Shown: positions 15,931 through 25,143 of the stretch, one piece after another | Position numbering within the stretch: position 1 is the first letter of the stretch | Layout: each line of letters opens with the position of its first letter | Assembly: GCA_946887075.1 (NCBI GenBank) | Contig: CAMPKA010000013.1 | Location: 1 to 64,000, forward strand | Origin: an uncultured Salinimicrobium sp. | Lineage (GTDB): Bacteria > Bacteroidota > Bacteroidia > Flavobacteriales > Flavobacteriaceae | Direction of reading: 5' to 3' | Length of the DNA: 64,000 bases | Made by a program: the position numbers and the translations under genes | Notes under the pieces: generated by a model | Told to the model about the DNA's origin: nothing | What the model saw: only the letters and a program-made list of their open reading frames with translations | Databases searched by the model: none

Positions 15931-18279
15931 TTATTCGTCGTTCAGAAGCTGGTTTAAGCCCTCGAGGTCCTGAATGAGCACCTGCCTTGCCTTGCTGCCC
16001 TCGAATGGGCCAACGACGCCTGCGGCCTCCAGCTGATCGATAAGTCTTCCAGCCCTGTTATACCCGAGTTTAAGTTTTCGCTGTAGTAGGGAAGCAGAAC
16101 CCTGCTGTGCGATTACTATGACTTCAGCAGCCTCGCGGAACAGCTTATCCCGTTCGCCAACTTCAATATCAAGAGCTGTGCCATTCTCCTCCCCGTGATA
16201 CTCGGGAAGGTGGTATGCATCCGGGTAGGCTTTTTGTGATCCTATGAACTCGGTGATTTTATCGACTTCGGGGGTGTCCACAAAGGCACACTGTAGCCGC
16301 AGGAGTGTATTTCCCTGTGTGAAAAGCATATCTCCCTTCCCGATAAGCTGATCAGCTCCCTGGCTGTCCAGAATGGTTCTGGAATCGATCTTTGAAGTCA
16401 CCCGGAAAGCGATCCTAGCAGGAAAATTGGCTTTGATGATTCCGGTGATCACATTGACAGATGGTCGCTGGGTTGCAATGATAAGATGGATCCCGATTGC
16501 CCTGGCCAGCTGGGCCAGCCGTGCAATGGGAGCTTCCACCTCTTTCCCGGCAGTCATGATGAGGTCAGCAAATTCATCTACCACCAGAATGATGTAGGGA
16601 AGGAATTTATGGCCCTCATTCGGGTTGAGTTTCCTGGCCTTGAATTTCGTGTTGTATTCCTTGATGTTGCGGACCATCGCATCCTTTAGCAGCTCATAAC
16701 GGTTATCCATCTCGATACAAAGGGAATTGAGCGTATTGATCACCTTGGTATTGTCGGTGATGATCGCCTCTTCCGTATCGGGCAGTTTGGCCAGATAATG
16801 TCTTTCGATTTTATTGAAGAGGGTTAGCTCCACTTTCTTTGGATCTACCAGGATAAACTTTACCTCCGCCGGATGTTTGCAGTACAGAAGGGAGGTCAGA
16901 ATAGCATTGAGCCCAACTGACTTTCCTTGTCCGGTGGCCCCTGCCATCAGGAGGTGGGGCATTTTTGCCAGGTCTACCACGAAGGTTTCGTTGGAAATGG
17001 TTTTCCCAAGGGCCATGGGAAGTTCCATTTCGGCATTCTGAAACCGGGGAGAGGCTATAACGCTTCGCATAGACACCACGCTGGACTTCTTGTTGGGGAC
17101 TTCAATCCCGATGGTCCCCTTTCCGGGAATCGGTGCAATTATCCGGATCCCAAGTGCCGACAGGGAAAGGGCGATGTCATCTTCAAGGCTTTTGATCTTC
17201 GAGATCCTGATCCCCGCCTCCGGAATAATCTCATAAAGGGTAACAGTGGGGCCTACCGTAGCCTTGATCTGCGCAATATCGATTTTATAATTCTTGAGCG
17301 TGTCGACAATCCTGTTCTTGTTCTCTTCAAGTTCTTCCTGGTCTATGGTGATTCCTCCGCCATTATTACTGTGGTCTTTCAGGAGATCCAGGGTAGGGAA
17401 CTGAAAGTTTTTAAGCTCCAGGGTCGGGTCGAACTCCCCATAGTCTGCCACGAGCTTCCTGCTGAGGCTGTCATCGACCTCTTCCTCTTCTGGGCTGGCT
17501 TCAACCTCCATCTCCACCTCATCCTCATCCGATTTGATGATGATCTTTTCAGCGAGGGGAGCTTCTTGCTTTTCTTTGGGTTGCGGCGGCGTTGGATTGG
17601 AGGAGTTTACAGGTTCTGGTTCAGGAACCGACTCCACTTTGGTCGGTGCCGGTGTCGGGGAATCAGGTCTTAGGTCGTCCGCGATATCTTTTTTGGCCTT
17701 ATGGAATAAAGCGGTGATTTTCTGAGGACTCAGTTTGAGCCTGACCACCAGGTATACGATCAACAGAAAGCTGAGCAGGAGAATGGTTCCTGTGAAACCC
17801 AGGTAGTCCTGGAGGTAATCGTTCATTTCAAAACCTACCGTACCTCCAAGGAGCGCGTTGGATTCTGCAAAAAAGCCAAGAAATACGGAGAGCCAGATCA
17901 TGACCAGAAGCCCCCAAATCCAGAATTTCAGAAGCGCCTTTTTTCTCAGGTTAAAGAAAAGATAGACTCCGGTGATAATGATCAGGATGGCGAGACTGAA
18001 AGAAGCGATCCCGAAGCCGTCGTATATAAAAAAATCGCTGATCCCTTCTCCGAATTTGCTCAGTAGGTTCTGGGGTTTTACACTGCGGTCTCCCACAGCA
18101 TAGAGCGTGCTCTGGTCCGTCTTCCAGTTGAACAGGAAGGAGGTAAAGGCAATGAGGAGGGCCAGGCCAAAAAATATCAGGAAACAACCGACGATGATCT
18201 TGTTCTTGGCAGAAAGCCTGAAGGAAATTTTCTTTCGATTGGCTGAAGCCGGTTTTTTACTGGCTTTTTTCTTGGGCAT
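15931..18279 (-). CDS. ftsK: DNA translocase FtsK/SpoIIIE
   Basis: 782 residues. The N-terminus is basic, followed by about four membrane segments (near 28-50, 85-108, 115-138 and 158-182), then an acidic Pro/Glu-rich linker (about 205-270). The motor has Walker A 'GATGQGKS', Walker B 'ILVVDEFADL' and the 'ATQRPSV' sensor. The last ~65 residues form the gamma winged-helix domain that reads orienting sequences. It pumps chromosome DNA at the division septum and works with XerCD. The linker is short, as in other Bacteroidota. Confidence 0.95.
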   Translation of the reverse strand: MPKKKASKKPASANRKKISFRLSAKNKIIVGCFLIFFGLALLIAFTSFLFNWKTDQSTLYAVGDRSVKPQNLLSKFGEGISDFFIYDGFGIASFSLAILIIITGVYLFFNLRKKALLKFWIWGLLVMIWLSVFLGFFAESNALLGGTVGFEMNDYLQDYLGFTGTILLLSFLLIVYLVVRLKLSPQKITALFHKAKKDIADDLRPDSPTPAPTKVESVPEPEPVNSSNPTPPQPKEKQEAPLAEKIIIKSDEDEVEMEVEASPEEEEVDDSLSRKLVADYGEFDPTLELKNFQFPTLDLLKDHSNNGGGITIDQEELEENKNRIVDTLKNYKIDIAQIKATVGPTVTLYEIIPEAGIRISKIKSLEDDIALSLSALGIRIIAPIPGKGTIGIEVPNKKSSVVSMRSVIASPRFQNAEMELPMALGKTISNETFVVDLAKMPHLLMAGATGQGKSVGLNAILTSLLYCKHPAEVKFILVDPKKVELTLFNKIERHYLAKLPDTEEAIITDNTKVINTLNSLCIEMDNRYELLKDAMVRNIKEYNTKFKARKLNPNEGHKFLPYIILVVDEFADLIMTAGKEVEAPIARLAQLARAIGIHLIIATQRPSVNVITGIIKANFPARIAFRVTSKIDSRTILDSQGADQLIGKGDMLFTQGNTLLRLQCAFVDTPEVDKITEFIGSQKAYPDAYHLPEYHGEENGTALDIEVGERDKLFREAAEVIVIAQQGSASLLQRKLKLGYNRAGRLIDQLEAAGVVGPFEGSKARQVLIQDLEGLNQLLNDE

Positions 18280-18390
18280 GTTCTCGTCCGGGTTTGGAGC
18301 AAAAATACGAATTCACTCCAGCTAAAGTAAAGAAAAGGAAAAATCTAAGCGGATTCTTTTAAGGGAAAGCCCAGTAATTTTTTCATTATA

Positions 18391-18759
18391 TCAGATCGTA
18401 TAGAAAATATAGGGCAAGTAGATGATCAAACCGATGACCACAGCAGCCACAGCAGCGAAAAAAACTGCCCCGGCAGCGACATCCTTGATCCTGCCGATCT
18501 TGGTGTGGTAATCCGGATGTACAAAATCAGCGATATTTTCCACGGCTGTATTGAGGCCTTCTGTTGCCATGACCAACCCAATGGCCAGCACCTGCATGAC
18601 CCATTCCACGCTCGTGATATCGAAATAGAAGCCTGCCGCCGTCATGACAAGAGCTACGCAGAACTGGACCTGAATACTGGGCTCGTGCTTCAGAAGAAGC
18701 CAGGCCCCTTTTATGGCATAACCACCTCCGCGAATCCGGCCGGTGATAAAATCATACAT
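18391..18759 (-). CDS. dgkA: diacylglycerol kinase (undecaprenol kinase-type)
   Basis: 122 residues, an integral membrane kinase of the small DgkA family with three membrane helices. The family signature 'ATEGLNTAVENIADFV' holds the metal and ATP-binding Glu and Asn residues. Known members phosphorylate diacylglycerol or undecaprenol; in Bacteroidota undecaprenol recycling is a fair guess. Its ATG overlaps the tpx stop in TAATG, so translation is probably coupled. Confidence 0.9.
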   Translation of the reverse strand: MYDFITGRIRGGGYAIKGAWLLLKHEPSIQVQFCVALVMTAAGFYFDITSVEWVMQVLAIGLVMATEGLNTAVENIADFVHPDYHTKIGRIKDVAAGAVFFAAVAAVVIGLIIYLPYIFYTI

Positions 18760-19259
18760 TATAGCAGGGGTTTTAGGGCCTCAAGATAGTCCGGCTCGTC
18801 TGCGATATCCTTTACCTGTTCTGTGTAAAGGATATTTCCGTTATCATCCAAAACGACGACCACCCGTGATAGCAACCCCTCTAAAGGCCCGTCTATCATT
18901 TCCAGGCCGTAGTCCTTGCCAAAGTTTCGCTCTCGGAAGTCAGAAAGGTTCATCACATTATCTATGCCTTCATCATCTATGAATCTTTGCTGAGCGAATG
19001 GCAGGTCCCTGGAAATATTGAGTACCACCACATTCTCCAAACCTGTCGCTTTCTCGCTGAAATTCCGAACAGAGGTCGCACAGACATTGGTATCAATACT
19101 CGGAAAAATGTTCATGATGACACGTTTTCCCCTGAAGTCATTCAAGGTGGAAATTCCGAGATCTGATTTGACCAATTCGAAATGTGGTGCTTTTTCTCCT
19201 TTTTCAGGCAAATGCCCATAAGTGGTAACGGGTTTCCCCTTGAAGGTTATCTGTGACAT
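18759..19259 (-). CDS. tpx: thiol peroxidase Tpx, apparently lacking the resolving cysteine
   Basis: 166 residues, typical Tpx. Peroxidatic Cys60 lies in 'SIDTNVCATS'. In the enterobacterial enzyme the resolving Cys sits at 95 in 'RFC'; here the matching residue is Ile94 in 'QRFIDDEG', and no other cysteine occurs, so this is a one-Cys form that must be recycled by an outside thiol. It reduces lipid and other hydroperoxides. It lies just after the terminator of the peroxiredoxin operon on the same strand and is translationally coupled to dgkA. Confidence 0.92.
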   Translation of the reverse strand: MSQITFKGKPVTTYGHLPEKGEKAPHFELVKSDLGISTLNDFRGKRVIMNIFPSIDTNVCATSVRNFSEKATGLENVVVLNISRDLPFAQQRFIDDEGIDNVMNLSDFRERNFGKDYGLEMIDGPLEGLLSRVVVVLDDNGNILYTEQVKDIADEPDYLEALKPLL

Positions 19260-19338
19260 ATATTGTGGAATTGGTAGTTTAGTTATTAAATTTAAAATTT
19301 TACCGTCTGGATTTTACTAAAATTGTCATAAAACAAAC

Positions 19339-19368
19339 GAGGCCGTTTCCCCCGAGGAAAACGGCCTC
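19339..19368 (-). terminator. terminator of the peroxiredoxin operon
   Basis: A perfect 10-bp stem, GAGGCCGTTT/AAACGGCCTC, with a 10-nt loop. On the minus strand it is followed by GTTTGTTTTATG, a loose T tract. It lies 24 nt after the DUF6952 stop and before tpx. Confidence 0.75.
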
Positions 19369-19391
19369 CCTGTCTTTGGAAAAAGCGGGCT

Positions 19392-19640
19392 TTATCTATC
19401 GATGGCACCCATGACTTTTTTCATAAAGCCATTTGCCGCCTCGCGTTCTTCCATTCCATCTTCTATCATTTTCTGCACCTCCAGAGCACCACAAATATTG
19501 CTGATCAATTCCCCGATCACATCCACCTCTACTTCGGAGACGGATCTGTGATCACAGAACGACTCCAGGACCTCAAGGGTCTGCTCCAGAGATTCTGGAG
19601 AGTGGTTCTTCTGCAGATGTCTAATTACCGGTAACTTCAT
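19392..19640 (-). CDS. DUF6952-like small protein
   Basis: 82 residues, acidic and helical, no signal peptide. 'MKLPVIRHLQKNH' opens the protein and two cysteines occur in mid-sequence, apart from each other. It overlaps the end of the thioredoxin gene by 20 nt and is the last gene of the peroxiredoxin operon. The family recurs beside thioredoxin and AhpC-type peroxiredoxin in Flavobacteriia, as far as I recall, so a role in peroxide defence is likely, but no activity is known. Confidence 0.75.
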   Translation of the reverse strand: MKLPVIRHLQKNHSPESLEQTLEVLESFCDHRSVSEVEVDVIGELISNICGALEVQKMIEDGMEEREAANGFMKKVMGAIDR

Positions 19641-19932
19641 TTACGAGTTCTTTTAATACTTCAAATTTATTGGTCTGTACCTGGCCTACGAGTTGTCCGT
19701 TTTTGAAAGTGGCAAAAGTCGGAAGGTTATCCACCTTTGCAAGTTTTCTTGATTCCGGATTTTTTTCGGCATCAACCAGGAGAAAGGTCGCGTTCTCATT
19801 CTCGGCTGCCAGTTTCCTGAACTTGGGTTTCATCACCCTGCAGTTCCCACACCAGCCTGCCATATACTGGACCACGACAGTTTCATTACTTGAAACCACC
19901 TGGGCCAGGTCGTCGTGCTTTAATTCTTCCAT
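19621..19932 (-). CDS. thioredoxin-family protein with a WCGNC active site
   Basis: 103 residues, one thioredoxin fold without a signal peptide, so cytoplasmic. The active site reads W-C-G-N-C (Cys28, Cys31) instead of the usual W-C-G-P-C; the Pro to Asn change alters the redox potential in known thioredoxins. The cis-Pro is present in 'NLPTFATF'. The gene follows the peroxiredoxin by 7 nt and overlaps DUF6952, so it is the natural electron donor candidate for that peroxiredoxin. Confidence 0.88.
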   Translation of the reverse strand: MEELKHDDLAQVVSSNETVVVQYMAGWCGNCRVMKPKFRKLAAENENATFLLVDAEKNPESRKLAKVDNLPTFATFKNGQLVGQVQTNKFEVLKELVNEVTGN

Positions 19933-19939
19933 CTGTCGA

Positions 19940-20578
19940 TTAATTTGAGCTCAGGTAGCTTGCCACTCCTTCGCGGTTTGCATTCATGGCTTGTTTCCCT
20001 TCTTCCCAGTTGGCGGGGCATACTTCCCCTTTTTCCTGGACGTGAGCGTAAGCATCCACCAGGCGAAGAAATTCCTTGACATTACGTCCAAGCGGCATAT
20101 GATTGATCCCTTCATGGAAAACCACACCTTCCTCATCGATAAGGTAGGTGGCCCTGTAGGTCACATTGTCTCCTTCTACAGTGTAAAGACCGGTTTCCTC
20201 GTCATACTTCTCGTTGGAAATATCAAGAATTCCAAGCTGATTTGCGAGGTTTCTGTTAGAGTCTGCAAGAATAGGATAGGTGACGCCTTCGATACCACCG
20301 TTGTCCTTGGGTGTGTTAAGCCAGGCGAAATGAACCTCTGCAGTGTCACAAGATGCACCTATAACCATTACATTGCGCTTCTCAAATTCCGGAAGGGCCT
20401 CCTGAAAAGCGTGCAGTTCGGTAGGACACACGAAGGTAAAATCCTTGGGATACCAGAACAGCAACACTTTTTTCCCGTTATCCTGCGCTTCCTTAAGGAC
20501 ATTGATCTTGAAGGTGTCCCCCATTTCATTCATTGCGTTTACTTCCAGGTCTGGAAATTTTTTTCCTACTAAAGCCAT
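19940..20578 (-). CDS. ahpC: 2-Cys peroxiredoxin (AhpC/Prx1-like)
   Basis: 212 residues. Peroxidatic Cys51 lies in 'FTFVCPTELHAFQ' and the resolving cysteine (Cys187) in 'EVCPANWEEG', so it is a typical 2-Cys Prx that reduces H2O2, organic peroxides or peroxynitrite. It is the first gene of a three-gene unit with the WCGNC thioredoxin and DUF6952, driven by a TATCTTTG promoter and closed by a strong hairpin. No AhpF is present nearby, so recycling by the adjacent thioredoxin is likely. Confidence 0.93.
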   Translation of the reverse strand: MALVGKKFPDLEVNAMNEMGDTFKINVLKEAQDNGKKVLLFWYPKDFTFVCPTELHAFQEALPEFEKRNVMVIGASCDTAEVHFAWLNTPKDNGGIEGVTYPILADSNRNLANQLGILDISNEKYDEETGLYTVEGDNVTYRATYLIDEEGVVFHEGINHMPLGRNVKEFLRLVDAYAHVQEKGEVCPANWEEGKQAMNANREGVASYLSSN

Positions 20579-20615
20579 AGTTTTATTGTTTTTTAGTTCC
20601 TAATTTCTTTCCCTG

Positions 20616-20623
20616 CAAAGATA
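20616..20623 (-). promoter_or_regulatory. -7 box for the peroxiredoxin operon
   Basis: TATCTTTG on the minus strand, 37 nt before the ahpC ATG. An exact match to TAnnTTTG, with an A/T-rich run directly upstream. Confidence 0.65.
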
Positions 20624-20725
20624 AAAAAGGAAGATCCGCAGTTCTCCTGAACTGATGCTATTTTTTTATCCAAGTATAGAGGCGGTCAATAGTAGAAGTC
20701 GAAATCCATAAGAATTAGCTATTAA

Positions 20726-22201
20726 TCACGCTGGGCGCTGTGTGAGATGCCGGATCTTTATTCCTACTGCTGCAAAAAACAGGGTCATGAAAGGACTTAG
20801 ATAATTGAAGAAACAATAGACAAAGTAAGACGCAACAGGGACACCTAAAACGCCGCTGTGATACGCCCCACATGTATTCCAGGGAACCAGAACCGAAGTG
20901 ACGGTTCCAGAGTCCTCCAGGGTCCGGCTTAAATTTTCGGGAGCCAGGCCTTTATCCCGGAAGGCTTTCGAGAACATCTTCCCCGGAACGACGATAGCCA
21001 GGTACTGATCTGAAGCAGTTGCGTTTAATGCCAGACAACTGATCACTGTACTTGCAAAGAGGCCGAAGGTCGTATGGAATAGATGAAGCAAGGCACTGCT
21101 GATTCTGGCCAGGGCTCCAATAGCGTCCATAATCCCACCGAAAACCATGGCACAAAGGATCAGCCAAATAGTGTCCAGCATACCCGCCATTCCTCCGGAA
21201 GAAAAAAGATCGCTGAGCTGTTCGTTTTCCACCGGGATGGAGGTATCGACCGTAATGGCATTCATAATCCCCTTGTATCCCGATATGAAGGAAAGATCCT
21301 TTGCCCCAGCCAGGGAAGCCACAATGTCCGGTTGAAAGACTAGCGCTGCTATTGCCCCTAATAAGGTACCGAGAAGGAGTGCGATCAGGGGAGGGGTCTT
21401 TTTGACGATCAGAACGATCACCAGTAACGGAACCACAAACAGCCAGCCCGAAATGCGGAAAGAGCCATCTATGGCCTCAAGAATGGCTCCTGTATCTGTA
21501 ATGCCTGAAGGTTCGAGGCTGAAACCGAGAATGACGAAAATGATCAGGGAGATCAGAATGGTCGGAACCGTGGTCAGCATCATATACCTGATATGAGTGA
21601 ACAGATCTGTCCCGGCCATGGCAGGTGCCAGGTTGGTCGTGTCGCTCAGCGGAGAAATCTTATCCCCGAAATAGGCCCCGGAAAGGATTGCGCCGGCAGT
21701 CATTCCTAAAGAGATTCCAAGGGCCTCTGCAATTCCGATAAGCGCGATACCTACGGTGGCTGAAGTGGTCCAGCTACTTCCAGTCGCCACAGAAATAACA
21801 GAACAGATGATTAGGGTCGCCCCTAAAAAAATGGTAGGATTCAGGATCTGCAGGCCATAATAGATCATGGTGGGAATGATACCGCTGACCATCCAGGTTC
21901 CTGCGAGTGCTCCTACCAGAAGCAGGATCAGAATGGCTCCAGTTGTCGATTTTACATTGATGGCGACCTCTTCGATCATCTTATCGAAGGAAACCTTGTT
22001 GAAGATTCCGACTACGGCAGCAATGGCCCCTCCCAGAAGGAGGATGAACTGGTTGGAACCTCCAAGGGAAGCGTCTCCAAAGACAAAAACATTGTACGCC
22101 AACATTGCGATCAGTGCAATTACCGGAATCAGGGCTTCCCAGATATTGAGTTCCCGATTGGTGACGATTTCGATATCCTTTACAAACTTTTCATCTTCCA
22201 T
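20726..22201 (-). CDS. nhaC: Na+/H+ antiporter, NhaC family
   Basis: 491 residues with about 11-12 membrane segments. The NhaC signature regions 'VATGSSWTTSATVGIALIG' and 'SGAYFGDKISPLSDTTNLAP' are present, and 'PWNTCGAYHSGVLGV' near the C-terminus. The family exchanges protons for sodium or for amino acids such as malate/lactate-type pairs in relatives, so sodium extrusion is the main but not sure role. Downstream of deoCD on the same strand with a 116-nt gap, so probably separate. Confidence 0.87.
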   Translation of the reverse strand: MEDEKFVKDIEIVTNRELNIWEALIPVIALIAMLAYNVFVFGDASLGGSNQFILLLGGAIAAVVGIFNKVSFDKMIEEVAINVKSTTGAILILLLVGALAGTWMVSGIIPTMIYYGLQILNPTIFLGATLIICSVISVATGSSWTTSATVGIALIGIAEALGISLGMTAGAILSGAYFGDKISPLSDTTNLAPAMAGTDLFTHIRYMMLTTVPTILISLIIFVILGFSLEPSGITDTGAILEAIDGSFRISGWLFVVPLLVIVLIVKKTPPLIALLLGTLLGAIAALVFQPDIVASLAGAKDLSFISGYKGIMNAITVDTSIPVENEQLSDLFSSGGMAGMLDTIWLILCAMVFGGIMDAIGALARISSALLHLFHTTFGLFASTVISCLALNATASDQYLAIVVPGKMFSKAFRDKGLAPENLSRTLEDSGTVTSVLVPWNTCGAYHSGVLGVPVASYFVYCFFNYLSPFMTLFFAAVGIKIRHLTQRPA

Positions 22202-22317
22202 TTTATGGGGGGACAGTGATTATTGAGGGGTAATGTTACGATTTTTCATGCAGAGTTGAAAGTAACTCGAAAGCAGGGGATCCTGACCAGGCTTTTTTGC
22301 GAATTTTTCAAGATACC

Positions 22318-23016
22318 TCAACCGATCTTAAGGGCGATCTCTATCATTTCCCGAAATGATTGTTCTCTGTCCTGGGAAGTCATTTTCTCTCCAGTCACCA
22401 GAGAATCTGAAATAGTCAGAAGTGCCAGGGCATTGACCTTGTGTTTCGCAGCGACGGTATAAAGCCCTGCAGTTTCCATTTCTACGCAGAGAACCCCGAA
22501 GTTAGACCACTTCTGATAAGATTCGAATTCATCCGCGTAAAATTCATCACTGGTCAGAACATTGCCTGCCTTAATGGGAATATCCTTGATTTTCGCGATT
22601 TCTATGGCCCGCTGGAAAAGTTCGAAACTCGCAGTGGGGGCAAAATCAGCTCCATCGAATCGAGCCTGATTGATTCCGGATGTGGAGGACGCTGCCATGG
22701 CCACAACGATATCCCTTATCTTGATGCTTTTCTGATAACTGCCGGCACTGCCGACCCTGATGAGATTGCGCACATTGAAATCGTTGATGAGCTCATGGGC
22801 GTAGATCGAAATTGAAGGCACGCCCATTCCGGTTCCCTGCACTGAGATTCTCCGGCCTTCGTAGGTTCCGGTATACCCGAACATATTCCGGACCTTGTTA
22901 TAGCATACCGGCCCCTCAAGAAAAGTTTCAGCGATCCATTTCGCTCTCAGGGGATCCCCGGGTAAAAGGACAGTTTCTGCAATTTCTCCTTTTTTGGCTT
23001 CAATATGTATGCTCAT
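22318..23016 (-). CDS. deoD: purine-nucleoside phosphorylase, DeoD type
   Basis: 232 residues, the standard length of the hexameric DeoD enzymes. Phosphate-binding 'LLPGDPLRAKWIA', nucleoside-binding 'CVEMETAGLY' and catalytic Asp in 'LTISDSLVTGE' are all visible. It splits purine (deoxy)ribonucleosides into base and sugar 1-phosphate. The ATG overlaps the deoC stop as ATGA. With DeoC it forms a deoxynucleoside salvage pair. Confidence 0.93.
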   Translation of the reverse strand: MSIHIEAKKGEIAETVLLPGDPLRAKWIAETFLEGPVCYNKVRNMFGYTGTYEGRRISVQGTGMGVPSISIYAHELINDFNVRNLIRVGSAGSYQKSIKIRDIVVAMAASSTSGINQARFDGADFAPTASFELFQRAIEIAKIKDIPIKAGNVLTSDEFYADEFESYQKWSNFGVLCVEMETAGLYTVAAKHKVNALALLTISDSLVTGEKMTSQDREQSFREMIEIALKIG

Positions 23017-23666
23017 TGCCTCAATTCCTTTACAATTGATACTCCGGAGGAAGTTCCGATCCTTTCTACCCCGGCTTCCAAGTAGGACAGGGCGACATCC
23101 AGGCTCCTGATTCCCCCTGAGGCTTTTATCCTGGCTTTCCCATCGACAGCTCGTTTAATGAGGTCGATGTGCTGCAGATGGGCTCCGGAGGAACCAAATC
23201 CGGTCGAGGTCTTGACATAATCAGCCCCGGCTTTTACCGCCAGTTCACTGGCCTGGGTGATTTCCTGGGAATTGAGATAACAAGTTTCGATGATCACCTT
23301 GAGAACATTCTTTCCGATGGTTTTTTTTACCAGGGAGATCTCCTCCTGGACGGCTGAAAATTCCTTGCTCTTGAGGAGCCCAAGGTTAAGTACCATGTCA
23401 ATCTCGTCCGCTCCGTCGGCGATGGCTTGTTCCGCCTCGAACTGTTTTACAACAGGTGCAGAGGCTCCTAAAGGGAATCCCGCGACCGCACAGACTTTTA
23501 CGGTTGTACCCAGGATGGTCCTCTTGGCAAGTTTTACAAATCCTCCATGAATGCAAACCGCAAAAAATTCGAATTTTCGAGCTTCCTCGCACAGCTGCAC
23601 GATATCATCGGCAGTCGCCGTGGGGTCAAGTTTGGTATGGTCGATATACTGGTTGATCGTCAACAT
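23013..23666 (-). CDS. deoC: deoxyribose-phosphate aldolase
   Basis: 217 residues from the ATG at 23666, opening 'MLTINQYIDHTKLDP', the family start. The frame is open to 23723, but the promoter box lies at 23721-23728. Class I aldolase with the Schiff-base Lys in 'ADYVKTSTGF' and the second active-site Lys in 'RIKASGGIRS'. It splits deoxyribose 5-phosphate into glyceraldehyde 3-phosphate and acetaldehyde. First gene of the deoC-deoD pair. Confidence 0.93.
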   Translation of the reverse strand: MLTINQYIDHTKLDPTATADDIVQLCEEARKFEFFAVCIHGGFVKLAKRTILGTTVKVCAVAGFPLGASAPVVKQFEAEQAIADGADEIDMVLNLGLLKSKEFSAVQEEISLVKKTIGKNVLKVIIETCYLNSQEITQASELAVKAGADYVKTSTGFGSSGAHLQHIDLIKRAVDGKARIKASGGIRSLDVALSYLEAGVERIGTSSGVSIVKELRQ

Positions 23667-23720
23667 ATGAAAAAGGCTTAATTTACCCGCTTTGAGATGG
23701 CCGCTATGGCAAATCTCAAA

Positions 23721-23728
23721 CAAATATA
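23721..23728 (-). promoter_or_regulatory. -7 box for deoCD
   Basis: TATATTTG on the minus strand, exact match, giving a leader of about 48 nt to the ATG at 23666. It rules out the longer open frame as the translated form. Confidence 0.6.
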
Positions 23729-23786
23729 TCCATTAAGAATTGCTTTTCCAGCCCCGGGGGAGAAATTCCCCTTTCCATGATGATCT

Positions 23787-24986
23787 CTACAGCACCCCGG
23801 TTTCCCGCATACAGTCCCTCATAATTCTGAAGGTCCGCTCGATATCGTTGTCCAGCCCGATCGAAAAACGAATTATTCCGTCGGAAAGCCCCATCCGCTG
23901 CTTTTCTTCAGGTGGAATTTCAGAGGAAGTGGAAGTGCCTGGAGCGCTGAAAAGCGTTTTATAGAACCCAAGACTGACAGCGAGGTAACCCAGATTTTTT
24001 TCCTGCATCAGTTCCATAAGCGTATTGGCTTTTTCAAGGCTACCGGTGTCGATGACAAGCATGCCCCCGAAACCATATTGCGGATTCATCATGCTTTTAT
24101 AGAGCTTATGCCCTGGATGATCCTTCAAACCGGGGTATACTGTGGGGAGACCTTCCTCCTGGAATCGCTTGGCCAGATATAGCGCATTGCTGCTGTGCTG
24201 TTTCATCCTGATATGGAGGGTTCGAAGATTCTTCAGTACGGATGCTGCCCTGAGGGAATCCATCGTCGGTCCCAGCAGCATACTCGCGCCATCATTGACA
24301 TTTCTGAGCTGGTCGATGAATTCCTGGGTGCCGCAAACTACTCCGGCTACGGTATCACTGGCCCCATTGATGAATTTGGTGAGGCTGTGTACCACGACAT
24401 CTGCACCATGTCTTGCGGGTGAAATCGCCAGTGGGGAAAACGTGTTATCCACTACCATGGTAACGTTATGTTTTTTGGCAATGCGTGACAATCCGGACAG
24501 ATCAGCGATCTCAAGTAGAGGATTGCTCACCGTTTCGCAGTACAGCACCCGGGTAGCTGGGGTGATGGCAGCCTCCACTTTTTCCAGGTCTGTGATATCG
24601 ACAAAAGAAGAGGAAATATGCAGGCGCGGCGCAAAGTTCTTCAGAAAGGCATACGTCCCTCCGTAGATGGTCCTGCTGGAAACAATGTGGTCTCCGGCCT
24701 GGCAGAGCTGAAGAAGAACAGGTGTAATGGCACCCATGCCGCTGGCGGCCACATGGGCTGCCTGGGTTCCCTCCATAGCTGCCAGGGCCTCCCCGAGATA
24801 AAGATTAGAAGGGGAGCTGTGACGGGAGTAAAGATAACAACCTTCAGCATTGCCTTCGAAAGTGTCGAACATGGTCTTGGCTGAAAGGAAGGTATAGGTG
24901 GAGGAATCGGAAATACTGGGATTTACCCCCCCGAATTCCCCGAAATACTGAAGGTCCTGGATTTGGTTTGCCGGGTCAAATTTCAT
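23787..24986 (-). CDS. PLP-dependent gamma-lyase, Cys/Met metabolism family
   Basis: 399 residues, fold type I PLP enzyme. The opening is typical of methionine gamma-lyase-like proteins; 'SRHSSPSNLYLGEALA' carries the Tyr/Arg region that binds the cofactor phosphate of the neighbouring subunit, and the PLP Lys lies in 'SLTKFINGASD'. Possible reactions are methionine or cystathionine gamma-elimination or O-acyl-homoserine sulfhydrylation; sequence alone does not decide. It is divergent from an Lrp/AsnC regulator 157 nt away, a classic arrangement for amino-acid degradation genes. Confidence 0.86.
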   Translation of the reverse strand: MKFDPANQIQDLQYFGEFGGVNPSISDSSTYTFLSAKTMFDTFEGNAEGCYLYSRHSSPSNLYLGEALAAMEGTQAAHVAASGMGAITPVLLQLCQAGDHIVSSRTIYGGTYAFLKNFAPRLHISSSFVDITDLEKVEAAITPATRVLYCETVSNPLLEIADLSGLSRIAKKHNVTMVVDNTFSPLAISPARHGADVVVHSLTKFINGASDTVAGVVCGTQEFIDQLRNVNDGASMLLGPTMDSLRAASVLKNLRTLHIRMKQHSSNALYLAKRFQEEGLPTVYPGLKDHPGHKLYKSMMNPQYGFGGMLVIDTGSLEKANTLMELMQEKNLGYLAVSLGFYKTLFSAPGTSTSSEIPPEEKQRMGLSDGIIRFSIGLDNDIERTFRIMRDCMRETGVL

Positions 24987-25143
24987 CGGTGTCTGATTAG
25001 ATTACATACCAAAAGAAAGAAAAGTTAGAATATAAATCAACGAAAAATAGGTTACGCCGAAAAAAAGCAGCCAGAATGCGTAATGATCAGAAAAAAAGTC
25101 TAAAGAGTCATATGAAATTTCTAATTTGCCGAAAAAGGAACAG

